Of a stretch of 47,024 nt of DNA, positions 1-8,210 are shown in pieces (position 1 is the first letter of the stretch; every line of letters starts with the position of its first letter). The position numbers were made by a program, and so were the translations under genes. The DNA is from an uncultured Spirochaetales bacterium. Its GTDB lineage: Bacteria; Spirochaetota; Spirochaetia; Sphaerochaetales; Sphaerochaetaceae. The DNA is taken from NCBI GenBank assembly GCA_949285145.1, contig CASDXQ010000005.1:1-47024 (forward strand). The letters run 5' to 3'. The notes under the pieces were generated by a model, which saw nothing but the letters and a program-made list of their open reading frames with translations, ran no database searches and was not told the DNA's origin.

Positions 1-26
1 CTGTTTCACTGGCTTCTTTGCCATAA

Positions 27-70
27 CAAAAACTCCTATGCCTTCTTCCTTCCAAGCATAGGAGCTTTTT
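27..70. terminator. Bidirectional intrinsic terminator
   Basis: A 9-bp perfect stem (CTCCTATGC at 33-41, GCATAGGAG at 56-64) is flanked by an A-run on the left and a T-run on the right, so it can end transcription from either side. For the minus strand it lies about 90 nt past the stop of the ABC exporter operon and probably ends it. Nothing else is evident in 65-152. Confidence 0.8.
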
Positions 71-152
71 CAAATGTCCTCAATTTTATTTACAGTCTCT
101 GAAAACACATAGCAGAAACCGTAAAACAGTTGCTGCATAATCCGTGAAATGA

Positions 153-1883
153 TCAGGAAACAGAAGCGAACTGGCTTCTGTAAAGCTCGCTGTAAAAGCC
201 GTTCTTCTTCAGCAGTTCCTCATGGTTTCCGGCTTCCACAATGTCCCCGTCTTTCATGACGAGAATGACATCGGCATTGCGTATTGTGGAAAGCCTGTGG
301 GCAACAACAAAGCTTGTACGGCCTTCCATCATCCTATTGAAAGAATCCTGAATCAGACCTTCAGTCCTCGTATCGATATTGCTCGTCGCCTCATCAAGTA
401 TGAGAAGATTGGGAAGATCGATCATGCAGCGCGCAATGGCTATGAGCTGCCTTTCACCGCCTGAAAGAAGTCCTTCATCGTCGTCGAGAACCGTGTCGTA
501 ACCATTCTCAAGTCTCATTATTATGTTATGGACATGAGCTTTTTTACAGGCTTCAATAACTTCCTCGTCAGAAAAATCACGGCCCATGGTGATATTATCC
601 CTGACCGATGCCGACTTTATGAATGAATCCTGCAGCACGGAACCGAATGACCTGCGAAGACTCGACAGTTTTATATCCTTTATGCTGATGCCGTCAATCA
701 GTATATCCCCCTCATCGATTTCATAATAGCGCATGAGAAGGTTTATTATCGTGCTCTTTCCGGCTCCTGTCGGGCCTACGATCGCCACATGCTGGCCTTT
801 GCCGATCTTCAGTGAAAAATTCCTGATGAGATTCTGTCCCGGTGTATATGAGAAACAGACGTTGCGGAATTCAACACTGAGCGCGCCTTCCGGCAATTCC
901 TCCTTTCCCTCATCAACTATCTCTTTCTCATCAAGAAGCGCAAATACCCTGGAAGCACACACAAGTGCGTTCTGGAGCTCCGTCACGACACCTGTTATCT
1001 CATTGAATGGTTTCGTATACTGATTGGCATAGCTCAGCGCACTTACAAGACCGCCCACCGTAAGACGTCCCGCCAGTACAAGAAAACTTCCGCAAAGAGC
1101 CGCACATGCGTATACGATGCTGTTCACCGCTCTTGTCGCGGGATTGACCAGAGACGAATAGAATGTCCCTTTAAGTGAACTGTCTGCCCACTGTTCGTTG
1201 ACACGGTTGAATTTGTCCTGACATGCACTCTGGAGATTGTAGCAGATGACCTCCGGAGTGCTGGTTATGAACTCATCGGTAAGATCTGTCTGCAGACTTC
1301 TCATCTGGGCAGTGCTCTTGAAGAAACGGTGGGTACGGCTTGCGATGAATTTTGCGACAAGGAACGAAAGAGGACTGACCAGGATGACGACAAGTGCGAT
1401 TATGAAGTCAAGAGAGAAAAGGTAATATATTGTGACTATGATCGTAAGGGAAGCCGAGAAGAACTGGCTGAAGCCGAGCAGCAGGCCGTCTGAAAGCTGC
1501 TCGACATCATTGATTATCCTCGAGACAATGTCTCCCTGGCGGTTGCTGTCAAGATAGCTGAAAGGAAGCACTTCTATCTTCCTGAATGCATCATTCCTCA
1601 CATCCCTTGCGATACGGTATGTCATCCTGTTGTTCAGACGCGAGAGAACATACTGGGAGACAAAACATACGATGGCAGTTATGAAAATACGCACGGCATC
1701 CGCTGAAAGCGACACGAAGTCAACACTGCCGGGTCCTATGAGGCTGTCTATCGCACGGCCGGCAAGCAGAGGAATATACAGCGATGCGATCACATAGATG
1801 AACGCCATCAGGACTGAAAGGAAAAATTCCAGCCTGTAGTTAGAAAGATAGGAAAGACACCGCTTTATAGTCTGTTTATACAT
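153..1883 (-). CDS. Heterodimeric ABC exporter, consensus-site subunit
   Basis: A 576-residue type IV ABC exporter half-transporter: N-terminal six-helix membrane domain (about 1-320), then a nucleotide-binding domain. Walker A GPTGAGKST is at about 370-378, signature LSGGERQ at about 473-479, and Walker B LLILDE at about 493-498, with the catalytic glutamate present and an intact H-loop (AHRLST). The signature has Glu where LSGGQ is usual. The start is ATG at 1883: it has a strong upstream AAGGAGG and overlaps the previous gene by 8 bp; an in-frame extension to 1958 would lie inside that gene. The partner at 1876-3630 has a degenerate ATPase site, so the pair resembles TM287/288 or BmrCD heterodimers. 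The substrate cannot be told from sequence; drugs, lipids or peptides are all possible. Confidence 0.93.
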   Translation of the reverse strand: MYKQTIKRCLSYLSNYRLEFFLSVLMAFIYVIASLYIPLLAGRAIDSLIGPGSVDFVSLSADAVRIFITAIVCFVSQYVLSRLNNRMTYRIARDVRNDAFRKIEVLPFSYLDSNRQGDIVSRIINDVEQLSDGLLLGFSQFFSASLTIIVTIYYLFSLDFIIALVVILVSPLSFLVAKFIASRTHRFFKSTAQMRSLQTDLTDEFITSTPEVICYNLQSACQDKFNRVNEQWADSSLKGTFYSSLVNPATRAVNSIVYACAALCGSFLVLAGRLTVGGLVSALSYANQYTKPFNEITGVVTELQNALVCASRVFALLDEKEIVDEGKEELPEGALSVEFRNVCFSYTPGQNLIRNFSLKIGKGQHVAIVGPTGAGKSTIINLLMRYYEIDEGDILIDGISIKDIKLSSLRRSFGSVLQDSFIKSASVRDNITMGRDFSDEEVIEACKKAHVHNIIMRLENGYDTVLDDDEGLLSGGERQLIAIARCMIDLPNLLILDEATSNIDTRTEGLIQDSFNRMMEGRTSFVVAHRLSTIRNADVILVMKDGDIVEAGNHEELLKKNGFYSELYRSQFASVS

Positions 1884-3630
1884 CTGCCTTTTCCTCCTTC
1901 TCGAACTGAGTGTAATAGATATCCTGATAAATGCTGCTGGTTGCAAGCAGCTCCTCATGTGTGCCCATTGCGCTTATGCAGCCGTTCTCAAGCAGTATGA
2001 TCTTGTCGGCATTCAGAATCGAAGACGTGCGCTGTGAGATTATGACTTTTGTCAGATCCCGTTTCGCAAGTGCCGCTCTTACGGCAGAATCCGTCATATA
2101 GTCAAGTGCGGAGAAGCTGTCATCCAGTATCAGGATACGTCCTCCATGCACAAGTGAACGTGCAATTGACAGACGCTGTCTCTGTCCGCCTGAGAAATTG
2201 CGGCCTCCGGCTTCCACCGGGCTGTCAAGCCCTTTCTGCATGACAAAGTCATATGCAGAGGCATCCTTAAGCGCCGCCAAGATATCCTCTTCGCCGGCAT
2301 CAGGGTCTGCAAGCAGCATATTCTCCCTTATCGTACCTTTGAACAGCCTGGCTTTCTGAAGAGCGAGTGTCACATTGCTGTGGAGGAAAGGCAGGCTGTA
2401 GTCCCTGACATTACGGCCGAAAATATCAACTTCACCGCTTTTCACATTATACAGACGGGCGATCAGGGCTGCCAGCGTCGACTTGCCGCTTCCGGTTGCG
2501 CCGATGATTCCCAGCGTCTGCCCCTTCCTGAGTGAGAACGATATATCCGTAAGGACATTCTCGCTTGAATCATTATAGGAGAACGAGACGTTCCTGAATT
2601 CTATTGCCGTGTCACAGGAATCATCTATTTCATTCACACTGCCGCCAGCCATGCTGGAGGTGCTGTCGAATACAGCCTCTACTCTTCTGGCACTGGCCAG
2701 AGCTTTTGTTATGGTCTGTATAAGGGATGCAAGCTTTATGAGCTCGACAAGTATCTGGCTCATGTAATTGAAAAGAGCGACGACACTTCCCTGCGAAAGC
2801 GTTCCGGTATCAACCCTGAGTCCGCCGTAGTAAATGATCGCTATGATGGCGGTATTGACCACAAAGGATGTCATGGGATTCGTCAGCACCGATATCTTAC
2901 CTGCCCTGAGCTGGGATGAGAGCAGTTTCCCGTTTGATTCCCTGAATGAAGAAACTTCCTCATCCTGGAGGCTGAAAGCTCTTATGACTCTGGCTCCTTT
3001 ATAATTCTCCCTGCTCCGGGCAAGAAGTCCGTCACTGTGTGACTGAACCGTTCTGAAACGCGGGACACTTATTCTCAGAAGGACATAAACGATCAGGGAA
3101 AGAAGCGGTATTGCAACAGCGAAGATCAGCGCTGCTTTCACATCCACCGTGAATGCCATCAGCGCCGCACCGAAAACCACAAACGGAGAGCGCAGCAGAA
3201 GCCGCAGCGTCATGTTCACGCCTGACTGCACCTGATTCATGTCACCCGTCATTCTGTTGATAAGGGTTGCAAGTCCCGTCCTGTCACAGTCGGCAAGTGA
3301 GAATGTCTGTATATGGGCAAAAAGCGCTTTCTTGGCATCTCGTGCGTGGGCAAAAAGCGCTTTCTTGGCATCTCGTGCGAAACAGGCCGCAGCCTTTGCC
3401 GAGAAATACTGGGCCGTGAATGACACTATAAGTCCGGCAGCGGCAAGGGCAAAGAGAATGAGAACCATCTGCATGATAAGCCCCCTGTCGCCCTGCGGGA
3501 TTGCATCATCAACGATCGAAGCCACGACAAGCGGTACGAAAAGCTCGAGCAGAGCCTCAAAAAGTTTAAAAAGGGGTGCAAGAATGCACTCCCTTGTATA
3601 TTTTCTGAGAAAAGAAGCTAAAGTCCCCAC
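1876..3630 (-). CDS. Heterodimeric ABC exporter, degenerate-site subunit with 11-aa tandem duplication
   Basis: A 584-residue ABC exporter half-transporter with membrane domain then NBD (Walker A GATGSGKST, signature FSGGQRQ). Two catalytic positions are altered: Walker B is followed by Asp rather than Glu (LILDDSFSALD), and the H-loop has Gln for His (ISQRTSSI). In the family these changes mark the non-hydrolysing site of heterodimers such as TM287/288. Residues 85-95 (ARDAKKALFAH) are repeated exactly at 96-106, encoded by a perfect 33-bp tandem repeat at 3314-3379, just before coupling helix 1. The start is GTG at 3630 with GAGGAG upstream, 18 nt after the lysS stop. It overlaps the downstream subunit gene, so the two are probably translationally coupled. 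Confidence 0.92.
   Translation of the reverse strand: MGTLASFLRKYTRECILAPLFKLFEALLELFVPLVVASIVDDAIPQGDRGLIMQMVLILFALAAAGLIVSFTAQYFSAKAAACFARDAKKALFAHARDAKKALFAHIQTFSLADCDRTGLATLINRMTGDMNQVQSGVNMTLRLLLRSPFVVFGAALMAFTVDVKAALIFAVAIPLLSLIVYVLLRISVPRFRTVQSHSDGLLARSRENYKGARVIRAFSLQDEEVSSFRESNGKLLSSQLRAGKISVLTNPMTSFVVNTAIIAIIYYGGLRVDTGTLSQGSVVALFNYMSQILVELIKLASLIQTITKALASARRVEAVFDSTSSMAGGSVNEIDDSCDTAIEFRNVSFSYNDSSENVLTDISFSLRKGQTLGIIGATGSGKSTLAALIARLYNVKSGEVDIFGRNVRDYSLPFLHSNVTLALQKARLFKGTIRENMLLADPDAGEEDILAALKDASAYDFVMQKGLDSPVEAGGRNFSGGQRQRLSIARSLVHGGRILILDDSFSALDYMTDSAVRAALAKRDLTKVIISQRTSSILNADKIILLENGCISAMGTHEELLATSSIYQDIYYTQFEKEEKADV
3314..3379. repeat. Perfect 33-bp tandem duplication inside an ABC exporter gene
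   Basis: Two identical 33-bp units (3314-3346 and 3347-3379) sit head to tail. The bases flanking the pair do not extend the match, so the duplication is exactly 66 bp. It keeps frame and adds 11 residues. With no divergence between units it looks recent, or it is an assembly artefact. Confidence 0.95.
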
Positions 3631-3648
3631 CTTGCACTCCTCTGGATC

Positions 3649-5220
3649 TCAATAGCGAGAAAGTATATTCACAAGCTTTTCCTTTGAACATGCCTTGAGG
3701 AAACCTGCAAGTTTCGGACCTTTCTCCTTTCCGATGAGAACTCTGTAGACGAGGCGGAAGAAATCGGCATTCTCAATACCGTTGTCCGCACATGCTTTGT
3801 AGATATAAGCGGAGAAATCCTTCTCGCTCAGCTCATCCAGATACTGTTCTATATAAGAAGACAGATCCCTGAGAGCCTTTCTCTCATCATCACTGACGCT
3901 GACCGGCTCGCTGTTCTCGCCGGAAAGAGAGAAACGGAAATCTTCCGGTGCGAAATTCGTGATCCATGCCCAGGCACAGCGGCAGCGGACCTGGAGTCTT
4001 TCCCGCTGTCCGGGTGTAAGACCGTCCAGACTGTCCAGTACTGCATCGATGTTGCCGGAATGGATCTGCAGCAGATTGCAAAGATGCCTGAAAGGAATCT
4101 GGTATCCGGGTTCGGATGGCACACCGTCCACCTGCGAAAGCTCGTAGATTCTCTTCTCCTTCTCCTTTCTCTTCTCATTGACAGGAAGAAGACCGAAATA
4201 GATTCTCTCGCAGTTGTCATAATCCTCATATATCTTCAGTACATCAAGGTCAAAAGAAATTGCAAATTCTGTATTCGGCCTTGTGGACACGAAAAGATAG
4301 CGGCAGATCTCCGGAGTATAGACCTCAAGAACATCATAAAGTGAAATGACCTCACCGGATGATGACGAAATCTTACCTCCGCGTCCCTTGATTGAGATGA
4401 AGTCATACTGGAATGAAACCGGTGCCTCACCGCCGAAGAATCTCACAACTTTTTTTGAGGTGTCGAAAGAACCTCCTTCAGAGTGATGGTCCTTTCCTGC
4501 AGGTTCGAAGTCAACACCTTCCCTTGCCCATCTCATCGGCCAGTCGATGCGCCAGGGAAGCTTGGCATATGGCGTTGTCCTGAGGTCGATCGTCTCTTCC
4601 TGACCTGTTGAATCATCACGGTATGTGAGACCGTATTCACCGTCCCATGCAAGTATTGTGGTCGTATCCCTGTCGGTGAATGAGGAGAAGACGGAGACCG
4701 GCCACCAGTCTTCGCCCAGAGGCTGGGTGCGGTACTCATTCAGGACGGCCTTTATCTCTTCCTTATGTTCAAGAGCCGTCTTTATTCCTTCGGCATACAT
4801 GCTGCTTCTGTATCTCTCAGCCTGATAAAGATACTCCGGCCTGACACCTACAGACGGCAGGATTCTCTCAACATCAATCTCATTCTTTCTTGCATAGTTC
4901 TCCGCCTGACCGGTAGTATCAGGGACAAGCGTGATCGGCTTCCTGAGATATGTCTCGAGAAGCTCAGGCTGAGGCATGTTCTTGGGTACTTTCCTGAACA
5001 CATCATAATCATCCCAGCTGTAGATGAAACGCACGTTCTTTCCCTTGGCGCGCAATGCCCTTACAACAAGTTCGACAGAGATGATTTCCCTGAAATTCCC
5101 GATATGTACAGTACCTGAGGGTGTTATTCCGCTGGCGCAGGTGTAAAGCTCCTTGTCACCCTTCTCACGAATAATCTTATCGGCGTATATATCCGCCCAA
5201 TGTGTCTGATTTTCACTCAT
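3649..5220 (-). CDS. lysS: Lysyl-tRNA synthetase, class I
   Basis: Charges tRNA-Lys with lysine. This is the class I (archaeal/spirochaetal) enzyme, not the class II one of most bacteria. Visible motifs: HIGN at about 39-42 and KISSS, the KMSKS equivalent, at about 283-287. Strongly conserved stretches include YTCASGITPSGTVHIGNFRE, FIYSWDDYDVFRKVPKNMP, LPWRIDWPMRW and KGPKLAGF. The length (523 aa) is normal. ATG at 5220 fits the family N-terminus (MSENQTHWAD); a TTG at 5256 would add 12 residues, and neither has a strong ribosome site. The region at about 179-208, where the Borrelia enzyme has Cys pairs of a zinc finger, contains no cysteine here. It lies between the DUF5107 gene and the ABC exporter genes, probably in one transcript. 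Confidence 0.95.
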   Translation of the reverse strand: MSENQTHWADIYADKIIREKGDKELYTCASGITPSGTVHIGNFREIISVELVVRALRAKGKNVRFIYSWDDYDVFRKVPKNMPQPELLETYLRKPITLVPDTTGQAENYARKNEIDVERILPSVGVRPEYLYQAERYRSSMYAEGIKTALEHKEEIKAVLNEYRTQPLGEDWWPVSVFSSFTDRDTTTILAWDGEYGLTYRDDSTGQEETIDLRTTPYAKLPWRIDWPMRWAREGVDFEPAGKDHHSEGGSFDTSKKVVRFFGGEAPVSFQYDFISIKGRGGKISSSSGEVISLYDVLEVYTPEICRYLFVSTRPNTEFAISFDLDVLKIYEDYDNCERIYFGLLPVNEKRKEKEKRIYELSQVDGVPSEPGYQIPFRHLCNLLQIHSGNIDAVLDSLDGLTPGQRERLQVRCRCAWAWITNFAPEDFRFSLSGENSEPVSVSDDERKALRDLSSYIEQYLDELSEKDFSAYIYKACADNGIENADFFRLVYRVLIGKEKGPKLAGFLKACSKEKLVNILSRY

Positions 5221-5270
5221 GCCCTGGATTATGTCAGAACACACAAGTTTCTTCAACCTGAGAGAACATT

Positions 5271-7265
5271 TCAGCCAAGCCGGAACTCATGACGGAAAGG
5301 AATCCTGTTCTCCTTCTCAAAGCGTCTAACCAGTTCCTGTGTATAAGGTATGCCGTTCTTCTCGGCCTCATTCATCGCCTGATAGGCGAAGTATGAATCC
5401 GTATAGTTTCTCTCACCCTCCCTTATCACCGCGAAATCCCTTTCAAACTGTGCTTCAAGGAAATCCTTCCTGCCAAGCGCGCAGGCCGCCGGCATCATGG
5501 TGATCGAAAGTCTTTCATCAGATCTCACATCTTCATCAAGGGAAAAATAATACTCCCACGCTTCCCCATACATCTTCCTGTCAATGAGAAGAGATGCGTA
5601 TTCTTCCGCCATTTCCCGGCAAGAATCAAGACTGACTGCTTTCTTCATGAGGGAAACAGCTTCATCATCCATCCCCTGCATTTTCCTCATGATGGCAAGA
5701 CAGCGGTATGCAAACGCATTCTCCTTCAGGGAAAGTGATGTCCTGAAATACGTTTCGGCTTCATCATCCTTCTCAGCTTCAAGCGCCATCACGCCCAGAA
5801 TATTGAATGTGCTGAAATTCTTACCATCCAGCTTCTCAATATATGGTTTCCACCTTTCATCCGTCATATAGCTTGAGGGAATGTCATCAGGCGGAGGAGT
5901 CCTGCCCTCCAGCACACCGAGCCAGACTCTTTCTTCATCTTTTATGGAATCAGGTGGGAAATAAAAACCGTCCGGAGTAATGGAGCTGTCCCTCACTGCT
6001 TCAAGAGCACCATATCCGCTTCCGTACTGCAGAAAATCCCCGGGAACGAGTGAAGAAGAAGCAGCATAGCGCTGTTTTCTCTCAGAAAGCTCAGCCTGTG
6101 GTACAAGAGATTCTATTTTCTCGTAAATTCCATTCTTTCCGGAATCATAGTCTCCGTGCGTAAAATCGGAAGAGCCGGTGAAAAGTCCGAAACACTGAAT
6201 GAAATCACGCATGGAATGCGCAGCTATGTCTTCTCCATGTACCTGTGTCGGAGAAAACCCGGCCTGAAGCTCGACATAATCTCCCTTTCCTTCCTCACAA
6301 AGGTAATCACGCCAGTGCCGACCTCCTGGCTCACCACCCCAGCAGAACATCTTATGGTAGCGCAGGGATTCATCACAACGGTCGAAAAACACCCTTCCGC
6401 CACAGTACGCAGCCGCTTCCCATGAAGCGTCCGCTCTTGCGGGATTCTGAAAGAAATATTCATTGGAATAATCCGTGAAATTCTCAGGATAAGTGTAATC
6501 GACCCCTTCTTTTATTCCGAGATATGGAAGTCTGCCGTGTGCCATCACACGTACGGCATCCTCACTCATGAGCGACCTTGAGTCGATGAATATCACATCA
6601 TTTGTTCCTGAATATATGCGCATACCCTTTTCTTCCGGAACTGCAATATTTGTCCAGTAATAGAACGGCTGTTTCTCATCACGCGGGTTGACAAAACGGC
6701 CATAGGCAAAAAGAAATCTGTCATCCCTGCCCAGATGGAAATCAATGGACCAGTACAGACCTTTCTGTCTCTCATACTCAAAGGTACGGAGGAACTCCTC
6801 TCCATTCTCATCCTTCATCCTGGAAACAAAAAGAGGTTCACATGTAGCGAACGAATGTCCGAGCTGTCCGAAATTCCATTCAATGCCGCCGCTGAACCAG
6901 GCACGCCTTATAGCAAGATTGCCGAACTGCAGCACAGGATTTGAAAAAAGAATCTCCCCGCTTCCGTCTTTCTGGATAAGGCTTGCAAGCCTCATCCCGT
7001 ACTGGGGATAGAACTCTGCACGCACATGATCATTTTCCATCACAATGGTTCTGACTTCGATTTCACTCCTCTCGCGGGAATACAGGTCCTGCCATTTATA
7101 AGGGAGAAATCTGTCCCCGGTCTCATATCCGTATCCCTTCTTCTCTTCCTCCGGCAGGAATGAATCATCAAGAATCCTTTCATGAGGGCGGCTTCTGAAT
7201 TTCGCAAGTCTGTTGAGACCGAGGTATGCATTACCCATTATTTTCTTAACTTCGACACTGATCAT
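5271..7265 (-). CDS. DUF5107 domain and TPR-repeat protein
   Basis: About 660 residues with no signal peptide. The first half (about 45-350) resembles the DUF5107 beta-rich domain found near carbohydrate-metabolism genes, with segments such as YPQYGMRLASL, FSGGIEWNFGQLGHS and YYWTNIAVPEEKGMRIYSGT. The C-terminal part (about 480-640) has TPR-like helical repeats (NILGVMALEAEKDDEAETYF, CLAIMRKMQGMDDEAVSLM). I infer a sugar-binding or glycan-processing role; the catalytic function is unknown. The start is uncertain: ATG at 7265 is used, ATG at 7238 (MGNAYLGLNRL) is equally possible, and neither has a clear ribosome site. First gene of the minus-strand string with lysS and the exporter. The AT-rich DNA at 7266-7358 should hold its promoter. 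Confidence 0.75.
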   Translation of the reverse strand: MISVEVKKIMGNAYLGLNRLAKFRSRPHERILDDSFLPEEEKKGYGYETGDRFLPYKWQDLYSRERSEIEVRTIVMENDHVRAEFYPQYGMRLASLIQKDGSGEILFSNPVLQFGNLAIRRAWFSGGIEWNFGQLGHSFATCEPLFVSRMKDENGEEFLRTFEYERQKGLYWSIDFHLGRDDRFLFAYGRFVNPRDEKQPFYYWTNIAVPEEKGMRIYSGTNDVIFIDSRSLMSEDAVRVMAHGRLPYLGIKEGVDYTYPENFTDYSNEYFFQNPARADASWEAAAYCGGRVFFDRCDESLRYHKMFCWGGEPGGRHWRDYLCEEGKGDYVELQAGFSPTQVHGEDIAAHSMRDFIQCFGLFTGSSDFTHGDYDSGKNGIYEKIESLVPQAELSERKQRYAASSSLVPGDFLQYGSGYGALEAVRDSSITPDGFYFPPDSIKDEERVWLGVLEGRTPPPDDIPSSYMTDERWKPYIEKLDGKNFSTFNILGVMALEAEKDDEAETYFRTSLSLKENAFAYRCLAIMRKMQGMDDEAVSLMKKAVSLDSCREMAEEYASLLIDRKMYGEAWEYYFSLDEDVRSDERLSITMMPAACALGRKDFLEAQFERDFAVIREGERNYTDSYFAYQAMNEAEKNGIPYTQELVRRFEKENRIPFRHEFRLG

Positions 7266-7358
7266 GGCAAATGCCAATATTCAACCAAACACAGATATTT
7301 GTCAACAGAAATCAGAAACATAGAATTTGTTTTACTGTATAAAATTATCATAACATAT

Positions 7359-7380
7359 AAAAGCCATAATGAAGGCTTTT
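7359..7380 (-). terminator. Putative terminator after PIG-L gene
   Basis: A 7-bp stem AAAAGCC/GGCTTTT with an 8-nt loop, about 85 nt past the PIG-L stop. On the minus strand the stem ends in TTTT followed by ATA, so the U-tract is short. The rest of 7266-7463 is AT-rich and shows no gene. Confidence 0.5.
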
Positions 7381-7463
7381 TCCAAATGTCATGCATCAGC
7401 ACGGCGGCATCTCAATGTTCTCAGTAAAGCAGGCTATTGATTCATTTGGCAGAAGGCTTCACC

Positions 7464-8210
7464 TCATTTTCCCCTTTCGGGAAGACAATGCAGCTCTGTC
7501 TGTGACAGCAGGCGGAAGCCTTCTGCATGAAGCGACAGCTTTCTGAACCCGTAATTCAGCGATCTCAGCTTGAGATATGTAAAAATGATGTTCCCTTTAT
7601 CAAACTGGCTTTTATGGCAGGAAAGAGCGTTCATCTGCACTCTGAAATATTTTCCCGTCCTGACAAATACATCTGGTTTCGCACTCATGTAAAATGCCAC
7701 AGCCTTGACCGGGGACGGAGAAAGACCCATTTCATTCATTATTCCTCCGTATGGAGCAAAGCAGGCAATGTTTCCCGCAGCGCGCCCGACATTCAGATGA
7801 TCTTTATGGAACTCGCTGGTCACACAGGGATCAGGAGCGAATATGATGTCAGGACGGAAGGCCGAGACCTCAGCGGCCATTGCCCTGTAAAGTTCATCAG
7901 TATCATAGAACCCTCCGTCGGAGAATGAAAGGAACACAACATCATTCACACCGAGAAGACGGGCACTCTCAAGTGCCTCGGCCTTTCTTATTCCGGCAAG
8001 CTTTTCAGGTTCTGTGGTCTCAGAACCGAAACGCCCGTCCGTGACAACAGTGAAACGGACCTTCTTTCCCATTGCCGCAAGCTTCGCGGCAGTTGCTCCC
8101 GCCCCTATTTCAATGTCGTCAGGATGCGGGCCGAAGAACAGGAAACGGTCAGCTTCCTCTATCTTCAGTTTTGGCAGTGCAAAATGAAGAACAGCTTTCA
8201 CAAGATTCAT
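7464..8210 (-). CDS. PIG-L (LmbE-like) family deacetylase
   Basis: A 248-residue zinc-dependent N-acetylglucosamine-type deacetylase of the PIG-L/LmbE fold. It has the metal-binding motif HPDD in FFGPHPDDIEIGAGATA near residue 28 and the downstream HKDH in SEFHKDHLNVG near residue 134. Family members deacetylate GlcNAc-linked small molecules or glycans; the substrate here is unknown. No signal peptide, so cytoplasmic. It overlaps the upstream sugar transporter gene by 4 bp (ATGA), so the two are coupled and the substrate may be an imported sugar. Confidence 0.88.
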   Translation of the reverse strand: MNLVKAVLHFALPKLKIEEADRFLFFGPHPDDIEIGAGATAAKLAAMGKKVRFTVVTDGRFGSETTEPEKLAGIRKAEALESARLLGVNDVVFLSFSDGGFYDTDELYRAMAAEVSAFRPDIIFAPDPCVTSEFHKDHLNVGRAAGNIACFAPYGGIMNEMGLSPSPVKAVAFYMSAKPDVFVRTGKYFRVQMNALSCHKSQFDKGNIIFTYLKLRSLNYGFRKLSLHAEGFRLLSQTELHCLPERGK

